Numbered from the stretch's first letter, positions 52,831 to 63,139 are shown. The stretch: 64,000 nt of DNA from Sinorhizobium arboris LMG 14919 (GCF_000427465.1 NZ_ATYB01000014.1:3498558-3562557); one strand, 5' to 3'. A program made the numbers and translations. Notes: generated by a model from the letters alone, not told the origin.

Positions 52831-53766
52831 ATGTCCAGACCCCGCAAACCAAAAGGCCGCCCGATTTCGGGGTGGCTGATCCTCGACAAACCGCTCGACT
52901 TCGGTTCGACAGAGGCCGTGTCCAAGATAAAGTGGCTCTTCAAGGCGCAGAAGGCGGGCCATGCCGGCACGCTCGATCCGCTCGCCTCCGGCATGCTGCC
53001 GATCGCGCTCGGCGATGCCACGAAGACCGTGCCCTATGTCATGGATGGCCGCAAGGTCTATGAGTTCACGGTGGCCTGGGGCGAGGAGCGCTCCACCGAC
53101 GACCTCGAAGGCGAAGTCGTCCGCTCCTCCGCCTTACGCCCGACGGAGGAGGCGATCCGCGCCCTGCTGCCGAAATATACCGGCCTGATCGCGCAGGTGC
53201 CGCCGCAGTTCTCGGCAATCAAGATCGGCGGCGAGCGCGCCTATGATCTCGCTCGCGAAGGCGAGACCGTCGAGATCCCGGCGCGCGAGGTCGAGGTTTT
53301 CCGTCTCTCGCTCATCGGTTCGGCGCCGAACCTCGCCCACTTCGAAATCGAATGCGGCAAGGGCACCTATGTCCGCTCGATCGCCCGCGACATGGGGCGC
53401 GATCTCGGCTGCTTCGGGCATATCGCATCGCTGCGCCGGACCTTCGTCGCCCCCTTCGGCGAGGAGGACATGGTGCCGCTGGCCGATCTCGTCGCGTTGG
53501 AGAAGGTCGAGGATGATGCGGAACGTCTCGCCGCGCTCGACGCGTACCTGATCGAGACGGGAGAGGCTCTGTCCGACCTGCCGCATGTCGCCGTCAATGA
53601 CGACCAGGCGCACCGCCTCAGGATGGGCAATCCGATCATCCTGCGTGGTCGTGACGCACCGCTGCCTACGCCCGAAGCCTATGCAACCGCTCAGGGCAAG
53701 CTCGTGGCGATCGGCGAGATCGCCGAGGGCGAGTTCCGGCCGAAGCGAGTTTTCGCTACCCAGTAA
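52831..53766 (+). CDS. truB: tRNA pseudouridine(55) synthase TruB
   Basis: 311 residues. The catalytic Asp lies in [13 protein letters not shown] near residue 48; [14 protein letters not shown] and [20 protein letters not shown] are typical. The C-terminal PUA-like part is short. Follows rbfA by 11 bases. Confidence 0.95.
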   Translation: MSRPRKPKGRPISGWLILDKPLDFGSTEAVSKIKWLFKAQKAGHAGTLDPLASGMLPIALGDATKTVPYVMDGRKVYEFTVAWGEERSTDDLEGEVVRSSALRPTEEAIRALLPKYTGLIAQVPPQFSAIKIGGERAYDLAREGETVEIPAREVEVFRLSLIGSAPNLAHFEIECGKGTYVRSIARDMGRDLGCFGHIASLRRTFVAPFGEEDMVPLADLVALEKVEDDAERLAALDAYLIETGEALSDLPHVAVNDDQAHRLRMGNPIILRGRDAPLPTPEAYATAQGKLVAIGEIAEGEFRPKRVFATQ

Positions 53767-53798
53767 TTGTGCTGGTCGAAAACCGATCTTGGGCGTTT

Positions 53799-53955
53799 AG
53801 AGCGGGATGAGCAGAAGTGCGCAGCGGTTTTCCGTCCGGAACTGCGGCGGAACAAAAGGGTGGAGCATTGCCGCGATTCGGAGAAAGGCGGAAATGCTCA
53901 AGAAGCGATCACGGTTCATGACTTTAGGTCGCTCCGATCTAAATCGTCGTGATCT
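53799..53955. repeat. Rhizobial mosaic intergenic repeat, long copy
   Basis: Segments: AGAGCGGGATGAG, AGCGGTTTTCCGTCCGGA, then a hairpin GAGCATT-x-CCGC / GGCGG-x-AATGCTC (53863-53874, 53888-53899), and a GATCACG / CGTGATC pair further on. This mosaic is the classical small dispersed repeat of Sinorhizobium and relatives, from memory. It occupies about half of the 344-base truB-kinase gap; the rest (53956-54110) shows only a likely kinase leader. Confidence 0.65.
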
Positions 53956-54110
53956 GAAGTCGAGCGGTGCGGCCAGGCGGCGTATACTCGTTGTGCTCTG
54001 AGGCTCGCCTTGTCATTCTGGGCCTCCCGTCAGCGGGGGAGGGCCGAGCGGCCCGGAAGCACGAGGCATCTCTCGGGCAATGCGGCAGAGGTCGGCAAGA
54101 GGCGGTACAT

Positions 54111-55829
54111 ATGGTCGAAGCGTCAGAGAAGGGCAAAGAAGATGCTTCATCCGGCAACCTGCAGGCCGCCGCCGGTTTCGTCCGCGACTATCTTCGTCGG
54201 CCGTTCAGCTTCTACCTGATCTCTCTGCTGCTGATCGCAATCGTACCGCCCTTCATCTTTTCTTTCGTGATCCTGCAGCGCAATTTGGATGCGCAGAGGG
54301 AGGAAGTGACGTCGCTGCTGCGAGCGTCTACGGGGTCGGTCACACGCATCGTCGAGCGCGAGGTCGATGGCATGCTGACGACGCTTCGGGTGCTGGCGAA
54401 ATTCGGCGCTGTGGATCTGTCGGACATGCGAGGCCTCCATGAACGGGCATCGGTCGCGTTGTCGGACACCGATTCCCACCTGATCATCATCGACAGCAAC
54501 CACGATCTTCTCCTGAACACCCGCGTTCCGTTCGGCACGTCCCCCGGGCGGGCGTCGGACCCGGAAGTCGACATCGCCCTGCAGAGTTCCGCGCCGCTCG
54601 TTTCGGGCGTGTTTTCCGCCGAGGTGGGCCAGGGCTGGGTCTTCACGGTCTATCTTCCGGTCACGGCGCCGGATGGGAAGAAATATCTGCTGGGCCTCAG
54701 GCAGGATGCCGAACAGATGACGAGGGCCGTCAACCGCGACACGCTCTCGCCCGGGTGGAATGCCGCGCTTGTCGACGCCAAGGGTAAGGTTATCGTTTCC
54801 TCGGATACGTCGGTGAAGACGGGCGCGCCGTTCTTTCTTGACGAGCTGCCTGCGATCAGCATCGGTGTCAGCAATACCAGTGCCGGCGGCGTCGACTATC
54901 GCGTCGCCTCGGAATTTTCGGTGGTTACCGGCTGGCGCATCGTCGCCTGGGCACCAAGCGAAATCGTCGATAAGCCGATGTTGTGGTCGTTCCTTTGGCT
55001 GTCCTTCGGCGGGATCATCTTCGCAAGCATCGCGGTCGCCGGTTCGCTGACCATTGCGCGGCTGCTCACGCAGGGCGTGAGGCTGCTGGCCATGGATGCC
55101 CGGCGGCTGGGGGCGGGCGAGCCGGTCGAACCGCGCCGCTACATGATCACCGAAGTCGAGGCGGTGTCGACCGCCCTCGCAAGCGCTGCGACGGCCCGCA
55201 CCAAGGCCGAAAGCGAAATCCGCCTTCTGATGCGGGAGGTCGCCCACAGGGCGAAGAACCAGCTTACCGTCATCCAGTCCATGCTTGCGCAATCGGCCGG
55301 TTCGGCGGACGAGCCGGCGGAATTCGTCGAGGCTTTTCGCAAGCGATTGGCCGGTCTTGCGCGCTCGACCGACCTCATGGTGGCCAACGCGGCGAGCGGA
55401 GTCGACTTCCGTGAACTGGTGCGCAACCAGCTTCAGCCGTTCATGCCCGCCGAATCGGAGCGCGTCGTGCTCAGCGGACCTGCCCTGCGGCTGGACGCGC
55501 AGATGGCGCAGACCCTCGGCATGGCGCTGCATGAGTTGGCCACCAACGCCATAAAGCACGGGGCGCTCGCCAACCAGACCGGCATTATCAGAATCGAGTG
55601 GTCGGTGTCGGAGGGCGCGATTGATATCCGCTGGCGCGAGAGCGGCGCCGATGTCGCCGCGCCTTCGGGGCGAAAGGCCCGCAGGGGGTTCGGCACGGTG
55701 GTGCTGGAGCGCATGCTCGGCATGGCGCTTCGGGCGGAGCTCGAAAGGACCATGCATGCCGACGGCATCGAATGGCGGATACGAATCCCCAGCGGCGAGG
55801 ATGCCGCCGCGGGCGAGGCGGATGGCTGA
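54111..55829 (+). CDS. HWE-family sensor histidine kinase with periplasmic sensor domain
   Basis: 572 residues. TM1 (FYLISLLLIAIVPPFIFSFV, residues 33-52) and TM2 (near residues 285-310) bracket a roughly 230-residue Cache-like periplasmic domain, followed by a HAMP-like stretch. The H-box reads LLMREVAHRAKNQL, and the WxE motif of HWE kinases is present as IRWRESG before RGFGTVVLERML. HWE kinases are frequent in rhizobia and often act in general stress signalling. No response regulator is adjacent. The ATG at 54111 has AGAGG 9 bases upstream. Confidence 0.88.
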   Translation: MVEASEKGKEDASSGNLQAAAGFVRDYLRRPFSFYLISLLLIAIVPPFIFSFVILQRNLDAQREEVTSLLRASTGSVTRIVEREVDGMLTTLRVLAKFGAVDLSDMRGLHERASVALSDTDSHLIIIDSNHDLLLNTRVPFGTSPGRASDPEVDIALQSSAPLVSGVFSAEVGQGWVFTVYLPVTAPDGKKYLLGLRQDAEQMTRAVNRDTLSPGWNAALVDAKGKVIVSSDTSVKTGAPFFLDELPAISIGVSNTSAGGVDYRVASEFSVVTGWRIVAWAPSEIVDKPMLWSFLWLSFGGIIFASIAVAGSLTIARLLTQGVRLLAMDARRLGAGEPVEPRRYMITEVEAVSTALASAATARTKAESEIRLLMREVAHRAKNQLTVIQSMLAQSAGSADEPAEFVEAFRKRLAGLARSTDLMVANAASGVDFRELVRNQLQPFMPAESERVVLSGPALRLDAQMAQTLGMALHELATNAIKHGALANQTGIIRIEWSVSEGAIDIRWRESGADVAAPSGRKARRGFGTVVLERMLGMALRAELERTMHADGIEWRIRIPSGEDAAAGEADG

Positions 55830-56063
55830 GGGGAGATCCTTCGTCAAACCACCTGAAATGGAAGCGGGAGCATCCATGCGCAATCGGAAGTGACGGTACG
55901 GGCAACCCCGTGCCGCACGCGGTTTCATGACCCTTTCCTTTTGGAACGGTTTCGGTTATAGGCACGCCAGCGATAGGCGCCGCCTCTTCGTGCGAACGGC
56001 CGCAGCTGGACGACATCCCGGCTGCCGGCGACCCTCAAATCCTCGGAACGAAAGGATCAATCG

Positions 56064-56333
56064 ATGTCGGTTACTGCAGAGCGCAAAGCTCAGATCATCA
56101 AGGAATTCGCAACGGCCGAAGGCGACACCGGTTCTCCGGAAGTCCAGGTTGCAATTCTGACGGAACGGATCAACAACCTGACCGAACACTTCAAGGACCA
56201 CAAGAAGGACAATCACTCCCGACGTGGCCTTCTCGCGCTGGTTTCCAGCCGTCGTTCGCTTCTCGACTATCTGAAGAAGAAGGACGAGGCGCGCTACACC
56301 AAGCTGATCGGTGCCCTGGGCATCCGTCGCTAA
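56064..56333 (+). CDS. rpsO: 30S ribosomal protein S15
   Basis: 89 residues, full length. Conserved [30 protein letters not shown] and [13 protein letters not shown]. Binds the 16S central domain. Placed before pnp as in most bacteria. GAACGAAAGGATC supplies the ribosome site. Confidence 0.97.
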   Translation: MSVTAERKAQIIKEFATAEGDTGSPEVQVAILTERINNLTEHFKDHKKDNHSRRGLLALVSSRRSLLDYLKKKDEARYTKLIGALGIRR

Positions 56334-56342
56334 AGGACTGGT

Positions 56343-56377
56343 CCGGCGGGTGCCTCGGCAACCCGCCGGCTTTTTTT
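56343..56377 (+). terminator. Intrinsic terminator after rpsO
   Basis: Stem CCGGCGGGT / ACCCGCCGG (56343-56351, 56361-56369), then C and seven T. Only 9 bases past the rpsO stop. Confidence 0.85.
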
Positions 56378-56701
56378 CTGCAGCCCGTGCGCTCTTCAAA
56401 CGCGCAGGGGGTTACTGTACAGGGCGCCACAGCGCCGCGCGTCTTATCGGGCGCGCAACCGTCCAGCGGACCGGATGGGCCGGGATCGCGGATCAACCAA
56501 TGGCCCGTCATGGGGCAGGATTGCAGGATGCTTCGGCGCCTGCTTGCCGAAGCGGCTGCTGCACGCAGCGCGGCAAGCGGTATGCGGCCGGTTTTCTTTG
56601 AAGCCTCCCGTTGTCTTGCCCGTGATGCGCCACCAGGCGGTTTTGAGATCGCCCGCGCTTTTATGAGCCGCGGAAGGTCTGCCGCACACGAAGGACAGAA
56701 C
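56378..56701 (+). other. Long pnp leader with hairpins
   Basis: About 324 bases without a credible gene of its own. It holds a perfect hairpin GCTTCGGC-N8-GCCGAAGC (56530-56537, 56546-56553) and other GC-rich inverted repeats. In E. coli the pnp leader folds into an RNase III-cut stem for autoregulation; a similar role is plausible. The pnp frame is open upstream to 56387 but lacks a start with a ribosome site. Confidence 0.45.
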
Positions 56702-58846
56702 ATGTTCGAGACTCACAAGGTAGAAATCGAATGGGCTGGGCGTCCGCTCAAGCTCGAAACCGGAAAGATCGCGCGTCAGGCCGATGGTGCCGTTCTCGCG
56801 ACCTACGGCGAAACCGTCGTGCTCGCCACGGTCGTTTCGGCGAAGGCACCGAAGCCGGGCCAGGATTTCTTTCCGCTCACCGTCAACTATCAGGAAAAGA
56901 CCTACGCTGCCGGCAAGATTCCCGGCGGCTATTTCAAGCGTGAGGGCCGCCCCAGCGAAAACGAGACGCTGGTGTCGCGTCTGATCGACCGACCGATCCG
57001 CCCGCTCTTCCCGGAGGGCTACAAGAACGACACCCAGGTCATCATCACGGTCATGCAGCATGACCTCGAGAACAACCCGGACGTCGTCGCGATGGTTGCG
57101 GCATCCGCCGCATTGACGCTTTCCGGCGTTCCCTTCATGGGTCCGGTCGGCGGTGCCCGCGTCGGCTACATCAACGGCGAATACGTTCTCAACCCGCATC
57201 TCGACGAAATGGACGAGTCGACCCTCGACCTCGTCGTCGCCGGCACTCAGGACGCCGTGTTGATGGTCGAATCCGAGGCCAAGGAGCTTTCTGAGGACGT
57301 CATGCTCGGCGCCGTCGTCTTCGGTCAGAAGGGCTTCCAGCCGGTGATCGACGCGATCATCAGGCTTGCCGAAGTCGCCGCAAAGGAGCCGCGTGAATTC
57401 GAGCCGGAGGATCATTCCGCTCTCGAAAACGCGATGCTTTCGATCGCCGAAGAGGATCTGCGCAACGCCTACAAGATCACCGAGAAGGCGCTGCGCTATG
57501 CCGCCGTGGATGCGGTCAAGGCCAAGGTAAAGGAGCACTTCCTGCCGGAGGGCATCGAGAATCCGGCCCATACGGCGGAAGAGATCGCCTCGGTCTTCAA
57601 GCATCTGCAGGCCAAGATCGTTCGCTGGAACATTCTCGACACCAAGAGCCGTATCGACGGCCGCGATCTCGTGACGGTACGCCCGATCGTCGCCGAAGTC
57701 GGCATCCTGCCGCGCACGCATGGTTCGGCGCTCTTCACCCGCGGCGAGACTCAGGCGATCGTCGTCGCGACGCTCGGCACTGGAGAAGACGAGCAGTACG
57801 TCGATTCCTTGACAGGCATGTACAAGGAAAACTTCATGCTGCATTACAATTTCCCGCCCTACTCGGTTGGTGAAACCGGCCGCATGGGCTCGCCGGGCCG
57901 CCGCGAAATCGGCCACGGCAAGCTTGCCTGGCGCGCGATCCACCCGATGCTGCCGACGGCGGAACAGTTCCCCTACACGCTGCGCGTCGTGTCCGAGATC
58001 ACCGAGTCCAACGGTTCGTCCTCGATGGCGACCGTATGCGGTACCTCGCTGGCGCTGATGGATGCCGGCGTGCCGCTTGCCAAGCCCGTTGCCGGTATCG
58101 CCATGGGCCTGATCAAGGAAGATGACCGCTTCGCCGTTCTGTCCGACATCCTCGGGGACGAAGATCATCTCGGCGACATGGACTTCAAGGTCGCAGGCAC
58201 TGCCGCCGGCGTCACTTCGCTGCAGATGGACATCAAGATCGCCGGCATCACCGAAGAGATCATGAAGGTCGCGCTGGATCAGGCCAAGGACGGTCGCGTT
58301 CACATCCTCGGCGAAATGGCCAAGGCGATCTCCGAGAGCCGCGGTCAGCTCGGCGAATTCGCGCCGCGCATCGAAGTGATGAACATCCCGGTCGACAAGA
58401 TCCGCGAAGTCATCGGCTCCGGCGGCAAGGTCATCCGCGAAATCGTCGAGAAGACCGGCGCCAAGATCAATATCGACGACGACGGCACGGTCAAGATCGC
58501 GTCGGCGTCCTCCAAGGAGATCGAGGCCGCCCGCAAGTGGATCCACTCGATCGTCGCCGAGCCGGAAGTCGGCCAGGTTTATGAGGGCACCGTCGTCAAG
58601 ACGGCCGATTTCGGCGCCTTCGTCAACTTCTTCGGCGCCCGTGACGGCCTCGTCCATATCTCGCAGCTCGCTTCCGAGCGCGTTGCCAAGACCACCGATG
58701 TCGTCAAGGAAGGCGACAAGGTCTGGGTCAAGCTGATGGGCTTCGACGAGCGCGGCAAAGTCCGTCTTTCCATGAAGGTCGTCGACCAGGCGACCGGCAA
58801 GGAGATCGTTGCCGAGAAGAAGGACGGCGGTGAAGCCGCCGAATAA
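56702..58846 (+). CDS. pnp: Polynucleotide phosphorylase
   Basis: 714 residues: two RNase PH domains ([31 protein letters not shown]), helical insert, a KH domain ([20 protein letters not shown]) and S1 ([20 protein letters not shown]). Degrades RNA 3' to 5' as a trimer with RNase E. AAGGA lies 8 bases before the ATG at 56702. Confidence 0.97.
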   Translation: MFETHKVEIEWAGRPLKLETGKIARQADGAVLATYGETVVLATVVSAKAPKPGQDFFPLTVNYQEKTYAAGKIPGGYFKREGRPSENETLVSRLIDRPIRPLFPEGYKNDTQVIITVMQHDLENNPDVVAMVAASAALTLSGVPFMGPVGGARVGYINGEYVLNPHLDEMDESTLDLVVAGTQDAVLMVESEAKELSEDVMLGAVVFGQKGFQPVIDAIIRLAEVAAKEPREFEPEDHSALENAMLSIAEEDLRNAYKITEKALRYAAVDAVKAKVKEHFLPEGIENPAHTAEEIASVFKHLQAKIVRWNILDTKSRIDGRDLVTVRPIVAEVGILPRTHGSALFTRGETQAIVVATLGTGEDEQYVDSLTGMYKENFMLHYNFPPYSVGETGRMGSPGRREIGHGKLAWRAIHPMLPTAEQFPYTLRVVSEITESNGSSSMATVCGTSLALMDAGVPLAKPVAGIAMGLIKEDDRFAVLSDILGDEDHLGDMDFKVAGTAAGVTSLQMDIKIAGITEEIMKVALDQAKDGRVHILGEMAKAISESRGQLGEFAPRIEVMNIPVDKIREVIGSGGKVIREIVEKTGAKINIDDDGTVKIASASSKEIEAARKWIHSIVAEPEVGQVYEGTVVKTADFGAFVNFFGARDGLVHISQLASERVAKTTDVVKEGDKVWVKLMGFDERGKVRLSMKVVDQATGKEIVAEKKDGGEAAE

Positions 58847-58871
58847 GCCGGCCTCGGCTGAAAACCATTCA

Positions 58872-58904
58872 GGGCGCGGAGCGGATCGCTTCGCGCCCTT
58901 TCTT
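58872..58904 (+). terminator. Intrinsic terminator after pnp
   Basis: Stem GGGCGCGGAGCG / CGCTTCGCGCCC (58872-58883, 58887-58898, one G-U pair) with GAT loop, then TTTCTTG. Confidence 0.75.
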
Positions 58905-58927
58905 GTGACGAAGAACGGAATCGAACC

Positions 58928-59944
58928 ATGAGCCGCGACGCGCTGAAAACACTGTTCCACCCCTTTGCCACCGGGGTCATCGATCCGCCGGGAGAGGGCG
59001 AGCGGGTGCTCTTCCTCGGTGCCGAGGCGGGTTACCGGCTGCCGGAAGGCTTTGCCGCGGAAGTCTCCGCCGTACAACCGCTCAAGTCCCTCTATCGGGC
59101 TCTTACGGCAGTGGGCGCCGACGTGGTGCCGGTTGCAGCCGGCGAGGACTACGACGCTGCGCTCGTTCTCTGCGGCAAACACAAGGGCCGGAACGAAGAT
59201 CGCATTGCGGAGGCGTTGAAACGCACGCGTTCCGGCGCGCTGATCGTGGTTGCCGGCGGCAAGGAGGATGGCATTCAGTCGCTGCGCAAGAGGGTCGACA
59301 AGTTCGGCTGGGATGGCGACGCAATGCCGAAATATCACGGCGTCGCCTTCTGGTTCACGCGGCCGGAAGACGTCGCGGAAGCCATTTCGGCGCTCGCCAA
59401 GGTCCCGGTGCGCGTCGACGGTCAGTTCGAGGCTGCGCCCGGCATGTTCTCGCATGACCGCGTCGATGCCGGCTCGGAACTGCTCGCCTCGCGCCTGCCG
59501 CGCGATTTTACCGGCCACGCGGCGGACTTCGGCGCCGGCTGGGGTTATCTCTCGGTCAAGCTTGCCGAGGCTTCGCCGAGCCTCAAGGGCATCGACCTGT
59601 TCGAAGCGGATTTCGAAGCTCTGGAGGCGGCCCGCTCAAACATGGCAGCGAATGCGCCTTCGACGCCGGCCCGTTTCTATTGGCACGATCTGACGGCGGA
59701 AGAGGCTCGTGACAAATACGACCTTATCGTCATGAATCCGCCGTTCCACGAAGGTCATGCAGCCGAGCCGGCGCTCGGCGCGGCGATGATCAAGGCCGCC
59801 GCCAAGGCGCTGAAGCATGGCGGCCGGCTGATGCTTGTCGCCAATCGCGGACTTCCCTATGAGCCGGTCCTGGCGGAGAGCTTCAAGGAAATCGGCGAGA
59901 CCTGCCGCAATGCGCGCTTCAAGGTGCTCTGGGCGAAGCGCTGA
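58928..59944 (+). CDS. Class I SAM methyltransferase, RsmC/RlmG-like
   Basis: 338 residues with duplicated methyltransferase halves. The N-terminal half is a degenerate copy (LFLGAEAGYRLPEGF), the C-terminal half has the SAM loop DFGAGWGYLS and the catalytic MNPPFH of N2-guanine rRNA methyltransferases. Probably methylates G of 16S or 23S rRNA. Follows pnp after a terminator. Confidence 0.87.
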   Translation: MSRDALKTLFHPFATGVIDPPGEGERVLFLGAEAGYRLPEGFAAEVSAVQPLKSLYRALTAVGADVVPVAAGEDYDAALVLCGKHKGRNEDRIAEALKRTRSGALIVVAGGKEDGIQSLRKRVDKFGWDGDAMPKYHGVAFWFTRPEDVAEAISALAKVPVRVDGQFEAAPGMFSHDRVDAGSELLASRLPRDFTGHAADFGAGWGYLSVKLAEASPSLKGIDLFEADFEALEAARSNMAANAPSTPARFYWHDLTAEEARDKYDLIVMNPPFHEGHAAEPALGAAMIKAAAKALKHGGRLMLVANRGLPYEPVLAESFKEIGETCRNARFKVLWAKR

Positions 59945-59969
59945 ATCGGTTTACTCGGGTCGTTCCTCC

Positions 59970-60016
59970 CCTTATCCGGCTGCCGCCGCCTTCTCCCCGC
60001 TCGTGGGGAGAAGGGA
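59970..60016. repeat. GC-rich intergenic palindrome, copy 4
   Basis: Contains CTTCTCCCC-N6-GGGGAGAAG (59990-59998, 60005-60013) preceded by a CCCCTTATCCGGCTGCCG segment resembling the left half of the 44538 copy. Lies between convergent genes. Confidence 0.65.
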
Positions 60017-60100
60017 ATTGCGGCGTCCGCTCAGACCCATTGGCCGCCTCGGAAGGGGCTTCGATGGAAGAAGGGTGCGCGGCCAAGCATGCGGGTGTTC

Positions 60101-60140
60101 CCTCGCCCCGCTTGCGGGGAGAGGTTAGGGCAAGGGGCAA
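60101..60140. repeat. GC-rich intergenic palindrome, copy 5
   Basis: CCTCGCCCCGC / GCGGGGAGAGG (60101-60111, 60114-60124), one mismatch, followed by TTAGGGCAAGGGG. Near the end of fabI on the opposite strand. Confidence 0.65.
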
Positions 60141-60166
60141 GGTCGAGCGGACGTCGCGAGCCTTCC

Positions 60167-60973
60167 TTATTCCGCGTCGGCGATCCGCAATGCCTCGAGC
60201 GTCGGCATCGAAGTGATGTTGTAGCCGGAGTCCACATAGTGGATTTCGCCGGTGACGCCGCGCGAGAGATCCGAGAGCAGATAGAGTGCGGAACTGCCGA
60301 CGTCTTCTATGGTGACGGTTCGGCGCAAGGGGGAGTTCTTCTGCTGCCAGGACAGCATGGCGCGTGCGTCGGAAATGCCGGCGCCGGCGAGCGTCCGGAT
60401 CGGACCGGCCGAGATCGCATTGACGCGGATACCGCGCACGCCGTAATCCGCTGCCAGGTAACGCACCGAAGCCTCGAGCGCCGCCTTGGCGACGCCCATG
60501 ACATTGTAGTTCGGCATGACCCGCATGGAGCCGCCATAGGTGAGCGTCAGCATCGTGCCGCCTTCGCTCATCACCTCAGCCGCGCGTCTGGCGATCTCGG
60601 TGAAGGAGAAGCAGGAGATCACCATCGTGCGGCTGAAATTCTCCCGCGTCGTATCGGCATAGAGGCCCTTGAGCTCGTTCTTGTCCGAGAAACCGATGGC
60701 GTGGACGACGAAATCGAGCTTGCCCCAGCGCTCCTTTACGGCAGCGACGACGGCATCGACGGAGGCGATGTCCTCGACGTCGCAGGGAACGAGGAAGTCG
60801 GAATTGACCTCTGCAGCGAGCGGTTTGACCCGCTTTCCGAGGGCTTCGCCCTGATAGGTGAAGGCGAGTTCGGCGCCCTGAGCCGCGAGAGTCTTGGCAA
60901 TCCCCCAGGCAATAGAATGGTTGTTGGCGACACCCATGATGAGGCCGCGCTTTCCGTTCATCAATCCGTTCAT
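60167..60973 (-). CDS. fabI: Enoyl-ACP reductase (NADH) FabI
   Basis: 268 residues. Short-chain reductase fold with GVANNHSIAWGIAKTL cofactor loop, and catalytic Tyr-x6-Lys in NYNVMGVAKAAL. It performs the last reduction of fatty acid elongation and is the triclosan target. Starts 4 bases after the fabB stop; a second ATG at 60961 is also possible. Confidence 0.94.
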   Translation of the reverse strand: MNGLMNGKRGLIMGVANNHSIAWGIAKTLAAQGAELAFTYQGEALGKRVKPLAAEVNSDFLVPCDVEDIASVDAVVAAVKERWGKLDFVVHAIGFSDKNELKGLYADTTRENFSRTMVISCFSFTEIARRAAEVMSEGGTMLTLTYGGSMRVMPNYNVMGVAKAALEASVRYLAADYGVRGIRVNAISAGPIRTLAGAGISDARAMLSWQQKNSPLRRTVTIEDVGSSALYLLSDLSRGVTGEIHYVDSGYNITSMPTLEALRIADAE

Positions 60974-60977
60974 CGTG

Positions 60978-62198
60978 TTATCCGTTGTAGCGCTGGAAGA
61001 CCAGCGTGGCGTTTGTGCCGCCGAAGCCGAAGGAGTTTGAAAGGATCGTGTCGATCTTTGCATTGTCGATGCGCTTGCGGACGATCGGCACGCCTTCGAA
61101 TTCGGGGTCGAGTTCGGTGATGTGAGCGCTTTCGCCGATGAAACCGGCCTGCATCATCAGGAGGCCATAGATCGATTCCTGCACGCCGGCGGCGCCGAGC
61201 GAGTGGCCGGTCAGCGATTTCGTGGACTGGATGTGCGGCATCTTCTCGCCGAAGACCTCGCGGATGGCGCCGATCTCCTTCTGATCTCCGACCGGCGTCG
61301 AGGTGCCGTGGGTATTGACGTAGTCGATCTCGCCCTTAACCGTGGCGAGCGCCTGACGCATGCAGCGCACCGCGCCTTCGCCCGAAGGCGCGACCATGTC
61401 GTAACCGTCCGAGGTCGCGCCGTAACCGACGATCTCGGCGTAGATCTTCGCGCCGCGATTTTTGGCATGCTCCAGTTCTTCGAGGACGAGAACGCCGGCG
61501 CCGCCGGCGATGACGAAGCCGTCGCGGTTCGCGTCATAGGCGCGCGACGCGACCGATGGCGTGTCGTTGTACTTGGACGACATGGCGCCCATGGCATCGA
61601 AGAGGTTGGACATGGTCCAGTCCAGATCCTCATGACCGCCGGCGAACATCACGTCCTGCTTGCCCCACTGGATCATTTCGGCGGCATTGCCGATGCAATG
61701 TGCCGAGGTCGAGCAGGCCGAAGAGATCGAGTAGTTGACGCCGTGGATCTGGAACCAGGTCGCAAGCGTGGCCGAAGCGGTCGACGACATCGCCTTCGGC
61801 ACCACGAAGGGACCGATCCGCTTCGGACTGTTGTTCTTGCGGGTGATCTCCGCCGCTTCGACGATCGCGCGCGTAGAAGGGCCGCCGGAACCCATGATGA
61901 TGCCGGTGCGCTCGTTGGTGATGTCGCCGGTCTCGAGCCCGGAATCGGCGATCGCCTGCTTCATCGCCACATGGTTCCAGGCGCCGCCCTGGGACAGGAA
62001 GCGCATGGCGCGGCGGTCGACGAGATCTGTCGGATCGAGGGTCGGGGCTCCCCAGACCTGGCACTTGAAGCCGTGCTCGGCGAAGTCCGGAGAAAACGTG
62101 ATGCCCGACCGCGCATCGCGGAGCGACGCGGTGACTTCGTCGGCGTCGCTGCCGATCGAGGAAACGATGCCGAGGCCCGTTACAACAACCCGTCTCAT
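60978..62198 (-). CDS. fabB: Beta-ketoacyl-ACP synthase I
   Basis: 406 residues. Catalytic Cys in [12 protein letters not shown], His in [11 protein letters not shown] and [14 protein letters not shown], and [12 protein letters not shown] at the end. Elongates the cis-3-decenoyl intermediate made by FabA. Between fabA and fabI in one operon. Confidence 0.95.
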   Translation of the reverse strand: MRRVVVTGLGIVSSIGSDADEVTASLRDARSGITFSPDFAEHGFKCQVWGAPTLDPTDLVDRRAMRFLSQGGAWNHVAMKQAIADSGLETGDITNERTGIIMGSGGPSTRAIVEAAEITRKNNSPKRIGPFVVPKAMSSTASATLATWFQIHGVNYSISSACSTSAHCIGNAAEMIQWGKQDVMFAGGHEDLDWTMSNLFDAMGAMSSKYNDTPSVASRAYDANRDGFVIAGGAGVLVLEELEHAKNRGAKIYAEIVGYGATSDGYDMVAPSGEGAVRCMRQALATVKGEIDYVNTHGTSTPVGDQKEIGAIREVFGEKMPHIQSTKSLTGHSLGAAGVQESIYGLLMMQAGFIGESAHITELDPEFEGVPIVRKRIDNAKIDTILSNSFGFGGTNATLVFQRYNG

Positions 62199-62247
62199 GT
62201 CAGATGACCTTTTCTTCGATTGGAACCTTGCGGGGATCGCCCGCAGT

Positions 62248-62763
62248 TCAGTCGGCCTTTTCCTGGAAGAGGCCGACCCTGAGATCGGTGGCCTTGTAGA
62301 TCGTTTCGCCGTCGGCTTTCATCCAGCCGTCAGCGATGCCAAGAACCAGACGGCCGCGCATCACGCGCTTGAAGTCGATACCGTATTCTACCAGCTTGGT
62401 CTTCGGCGTCACCATGCCGGTAAATTTCACCTCGCCGGTGGAGATGGCGCGGCCCTTGCCGGGCTCGCCGAGCCAGCCGAGGAAGAAGCCGGTCAATTGC
62501 CACATGGCGTCGAGACCGAGGCAGCCGGGCATGACGGGATCGCCCATGAAATGGCAGGGAAAGAACCAGAGATCCGGCGTGATATCGAATTCGGCGCGCA
62601 CGTAGCCCTTGTCATGGGGGCCGCCGGTTTCCGAAATGTCGGTGATGCGGTTGAACATCAGCATCGGCGGCAGCGGCAGCTGCGCGTTGCCGGGGCCAAA
62701 CATTTCGCCTCGGCCGCAGATCAGGATTTCCTCATAGCTGAAGCTGGATTGTCTGGTGGTCAT
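62248..62763 (-). CDS. fabA: 3-hydroxydecanoyl-ACP dehydratase/isomerase
   Basis: 171 residues, hot-dog fold. Active His in [12 protein letters not shown] and Asp in LGLDAMWQ. Introduces the cis double bond for unsaturated fatty acids. First gene of the fab operon, divergent from irr. Confidence 0.95.
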   Translation of the reverse strand: MTTRQSSFSYEEILICGRGEMFGPGNAQLPLPPMLMFNRITDISETGGPHDKGYVRAEFDITPDLWFFPCHFMGDPVMPGCLGLDAMWQLTGFFLGWLGEPGKGRAISTGEVKFTGMVTPKTKLVEYGIDFKRVMRGRLVLGIADGWMKADGETIYKATDLRVGLFQEKAD

Positions 62764-63063
62764 GAATGGTTGCTTCCCGAGTCTATTACGTGTTCTCCGA
62801 CCTGCTTTAGTGCAAGTTCGGTCTGATTTGAAGCGCAGCCTGTCATCCGCGGCTGCGAAGCGGGCTGCGGCGCGTGACGTTCCAAGTAGAGCGGCGTGCG
62901 GGCGCAGGAAAGCTCTCGCAGAGTCGCCGAACCGCTCCGAATGGTGACATCATTTCGCGCTCGCTTACAGTATGAATGTGGCGACGACCAGAGTTAAATG
63001 CCCGACGTCCCCCGCTTTAGGCTGATTTTCGGGCCTCTGCAGCCTTCGCACGTGCGGAATCTA
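62764..63063. other. Divergent spacer between fabA and irr
   Basis: Together with the irr promoter (63064-63092) this forms a spacer of about 376 bases with no gene. It should hold the fabA promoter, which I cannot place with confidence. A TTGCAC (minus strand, near 62809) has no good partner -10. Several short GC-rich inverted repeats are present. Confidence 0.4.
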
Positions 63064-63092
63064 TTGAAAGCCCGGGCGTCAGAAGTTATATC
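63064..63092 (+). promoter_or_regulatory. Predicted irr promoter
   Basis: -35 TTGAAA (63064-63069), 17-base spacer, -10 TATATC (63087-63092), about 48 bases before the irr start. No clear iron-control element is recognised around it. Confidence 0.6.
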
Positions 63093-63139
63093 GCAAACTG
63101 ATAATCCACGATCCCGCAGGTATATCGGAACGGCTGCTG

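Noticed and set aside
54147..55928. 593-codon minus-strand frame opposite the HWE kinase
   Set aside because: Antisense shadow; the plus-strand frame has clear kinase motifs and membrane helices.
56387..56701. In-frame upstream extension of pnp by 105 codons
   Set aside because: PNPase families begin at MFETHKV; the extension crosses hairpins, has low-complexity sequence and no start with a ribosome site.
56444..59518. 1024-codon minus-strand open frame opposite pnp
   Set aside because: Antisense shadow of pnp and the methyltransferase gene; no motifs, no ribosome site, typical long antisense frame of high-GC DNA.
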